Assembly: GCA_905235495.1 (NCBI GenBank)
Contig: CAJOMK010000109.1
Coordinates: forward strand, 1 to 6,162
From: an uncultured Methanobrevibacter sp.
Lineage (GTDB): Archaea > Methanobacteriota > Methanobacteria > Methanobacteriales > Methanobacteriaceae
Length of the DNA stretch: 6,162 nt
Reading direction: 5' to 3'
A model generated the notes under the pieces. That model was not told where the DNA came from. It saw only the letters and a program-made list of their open reading frames with translations, and did no database searches. This document shows, piece after piece, positions 6,095 through 6,162 of the stretch. Every line of letters begins with the position of its first letter. Within the stretch, counting starts at the first letter, position 1. The position numbers and the translations under genes were made by a program.

Positions 6095-6101
6095 GGTGAT
6101 G

Positions 6102-6106
6102 CCTCC
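6102..6106 (-). promoter_or_regulatory. Ribosome binding site GGAGG of the fusion gene
   Basis: On the minus strand GGAGG lies 7 nt before the ATG at 6094. The open frame continues 17 codons further to a TTG at 6145, but this would place GGAGG inside the coding region (residues YYGGIT), so the ATG at 6094 is preferred. Confidence 0.75.
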
Positions 6107-6121
6107 GTAATATTTTTTAAA

Positions 6122-6149
6122 AAGCTTGTGGTGAATTTTTTTCAAGCTT
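6122..6149. repeat. Inverted repeat AAGCTTG / CAAGCTT upstream of the fusion gene
   Basis: AAGCTTG (6122-6128) and CAAGCTT (6143-6149) form a perfect 7-bp inverted repeat with a 14-nt spacer, beginning 28 bp before the fusion gene's ATG. On the minus strand the inner arm is followed by T, making TTTTT across the arm boundary, so it may be a terminator of a gene beyond the window edge. A leader hairpin or an operator for the fusion gene is equally possible. Confidence 0.4.
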
Positions 6150-6162
6150 ATTAAAAGAGTTT

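Noticed and set aside
6095..6145. 17-codon upstream extension of the fusion gene from a TTG
   Set aside because: The GGAGG site at 6102-6106 would be inside the coding sequence, and it is correctly spaced for the ATG at 6094.

Overview
This looks like a piece of a methanogenic archaeal chromosome from the Methanobacteriales, most likely Methanobrevibacter. Three things point there: the very AT-rich intergenic DNA, ribosome binding sites of the GGTGAT/GGAGG type, and the gene content. That content is an archaeal two-subunit-type pyruvate carboxylase subunit A next to a biotin-protein ligase, a SelA-like PLP protein of the MJ0158 type, and the tail of an Ig-repeat adhesin-like protein. The genus is inferred from gene content and composition; no rRNA is present.

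Layout, left to right. Bases 3-110 (+) are the last codons of a large surface adhesin-like protein that starts outside the window. After an AT-rich gap comes a 105-residue protein of unknown function (254-571, +). A hairpin-containing spacer leads to a 386-residue PLP-dependent enzyme of the SelA-like family (693-1853, +). The next 207 bp (1854-2060) separate two convergent genes. They hold several AT-rich hairpins, the best a 12-bp stem followed by nine T. On the minus strand, pycA (4511-3015) and birA (2975-2061) form a two-gene operon: biotin carboxylase subunit first, then the ligase that attaches biotin to the partner carrier subunit. A 158-bp spacer (4512-4669) holds the probable pycA promoter and a repeated 11-bp element. 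The right side (6094-4670, -) is one large gene encoding an unusual protein: an unknown Cys-containing helical region followed by two different gamma-glutamylcyclotransferase-like domains.

Functionally, PycA and BirA belong to one pathway. Biotinylation and carboxylation of the carrier feed pyruvate to oxaloacetate, which autotrophic and heterotrophic methanogens need for aspartate and 2-oxoglutarate-family biosynthesis. The carrier/transcarboxylase subunit PycB is not in the window. The other genes have no clear link to this operon. The double-cyclotransferase fusion is the least ordinary item. Its chemistry (release of 5-oxoproline from gamma-glutamyl compounds) could fit pseudomurein peptides or other gamma-glutamyl metabolites, but that is inference. 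No CRISPR array, tRNA, rRNA, transposase or integrase was seen.
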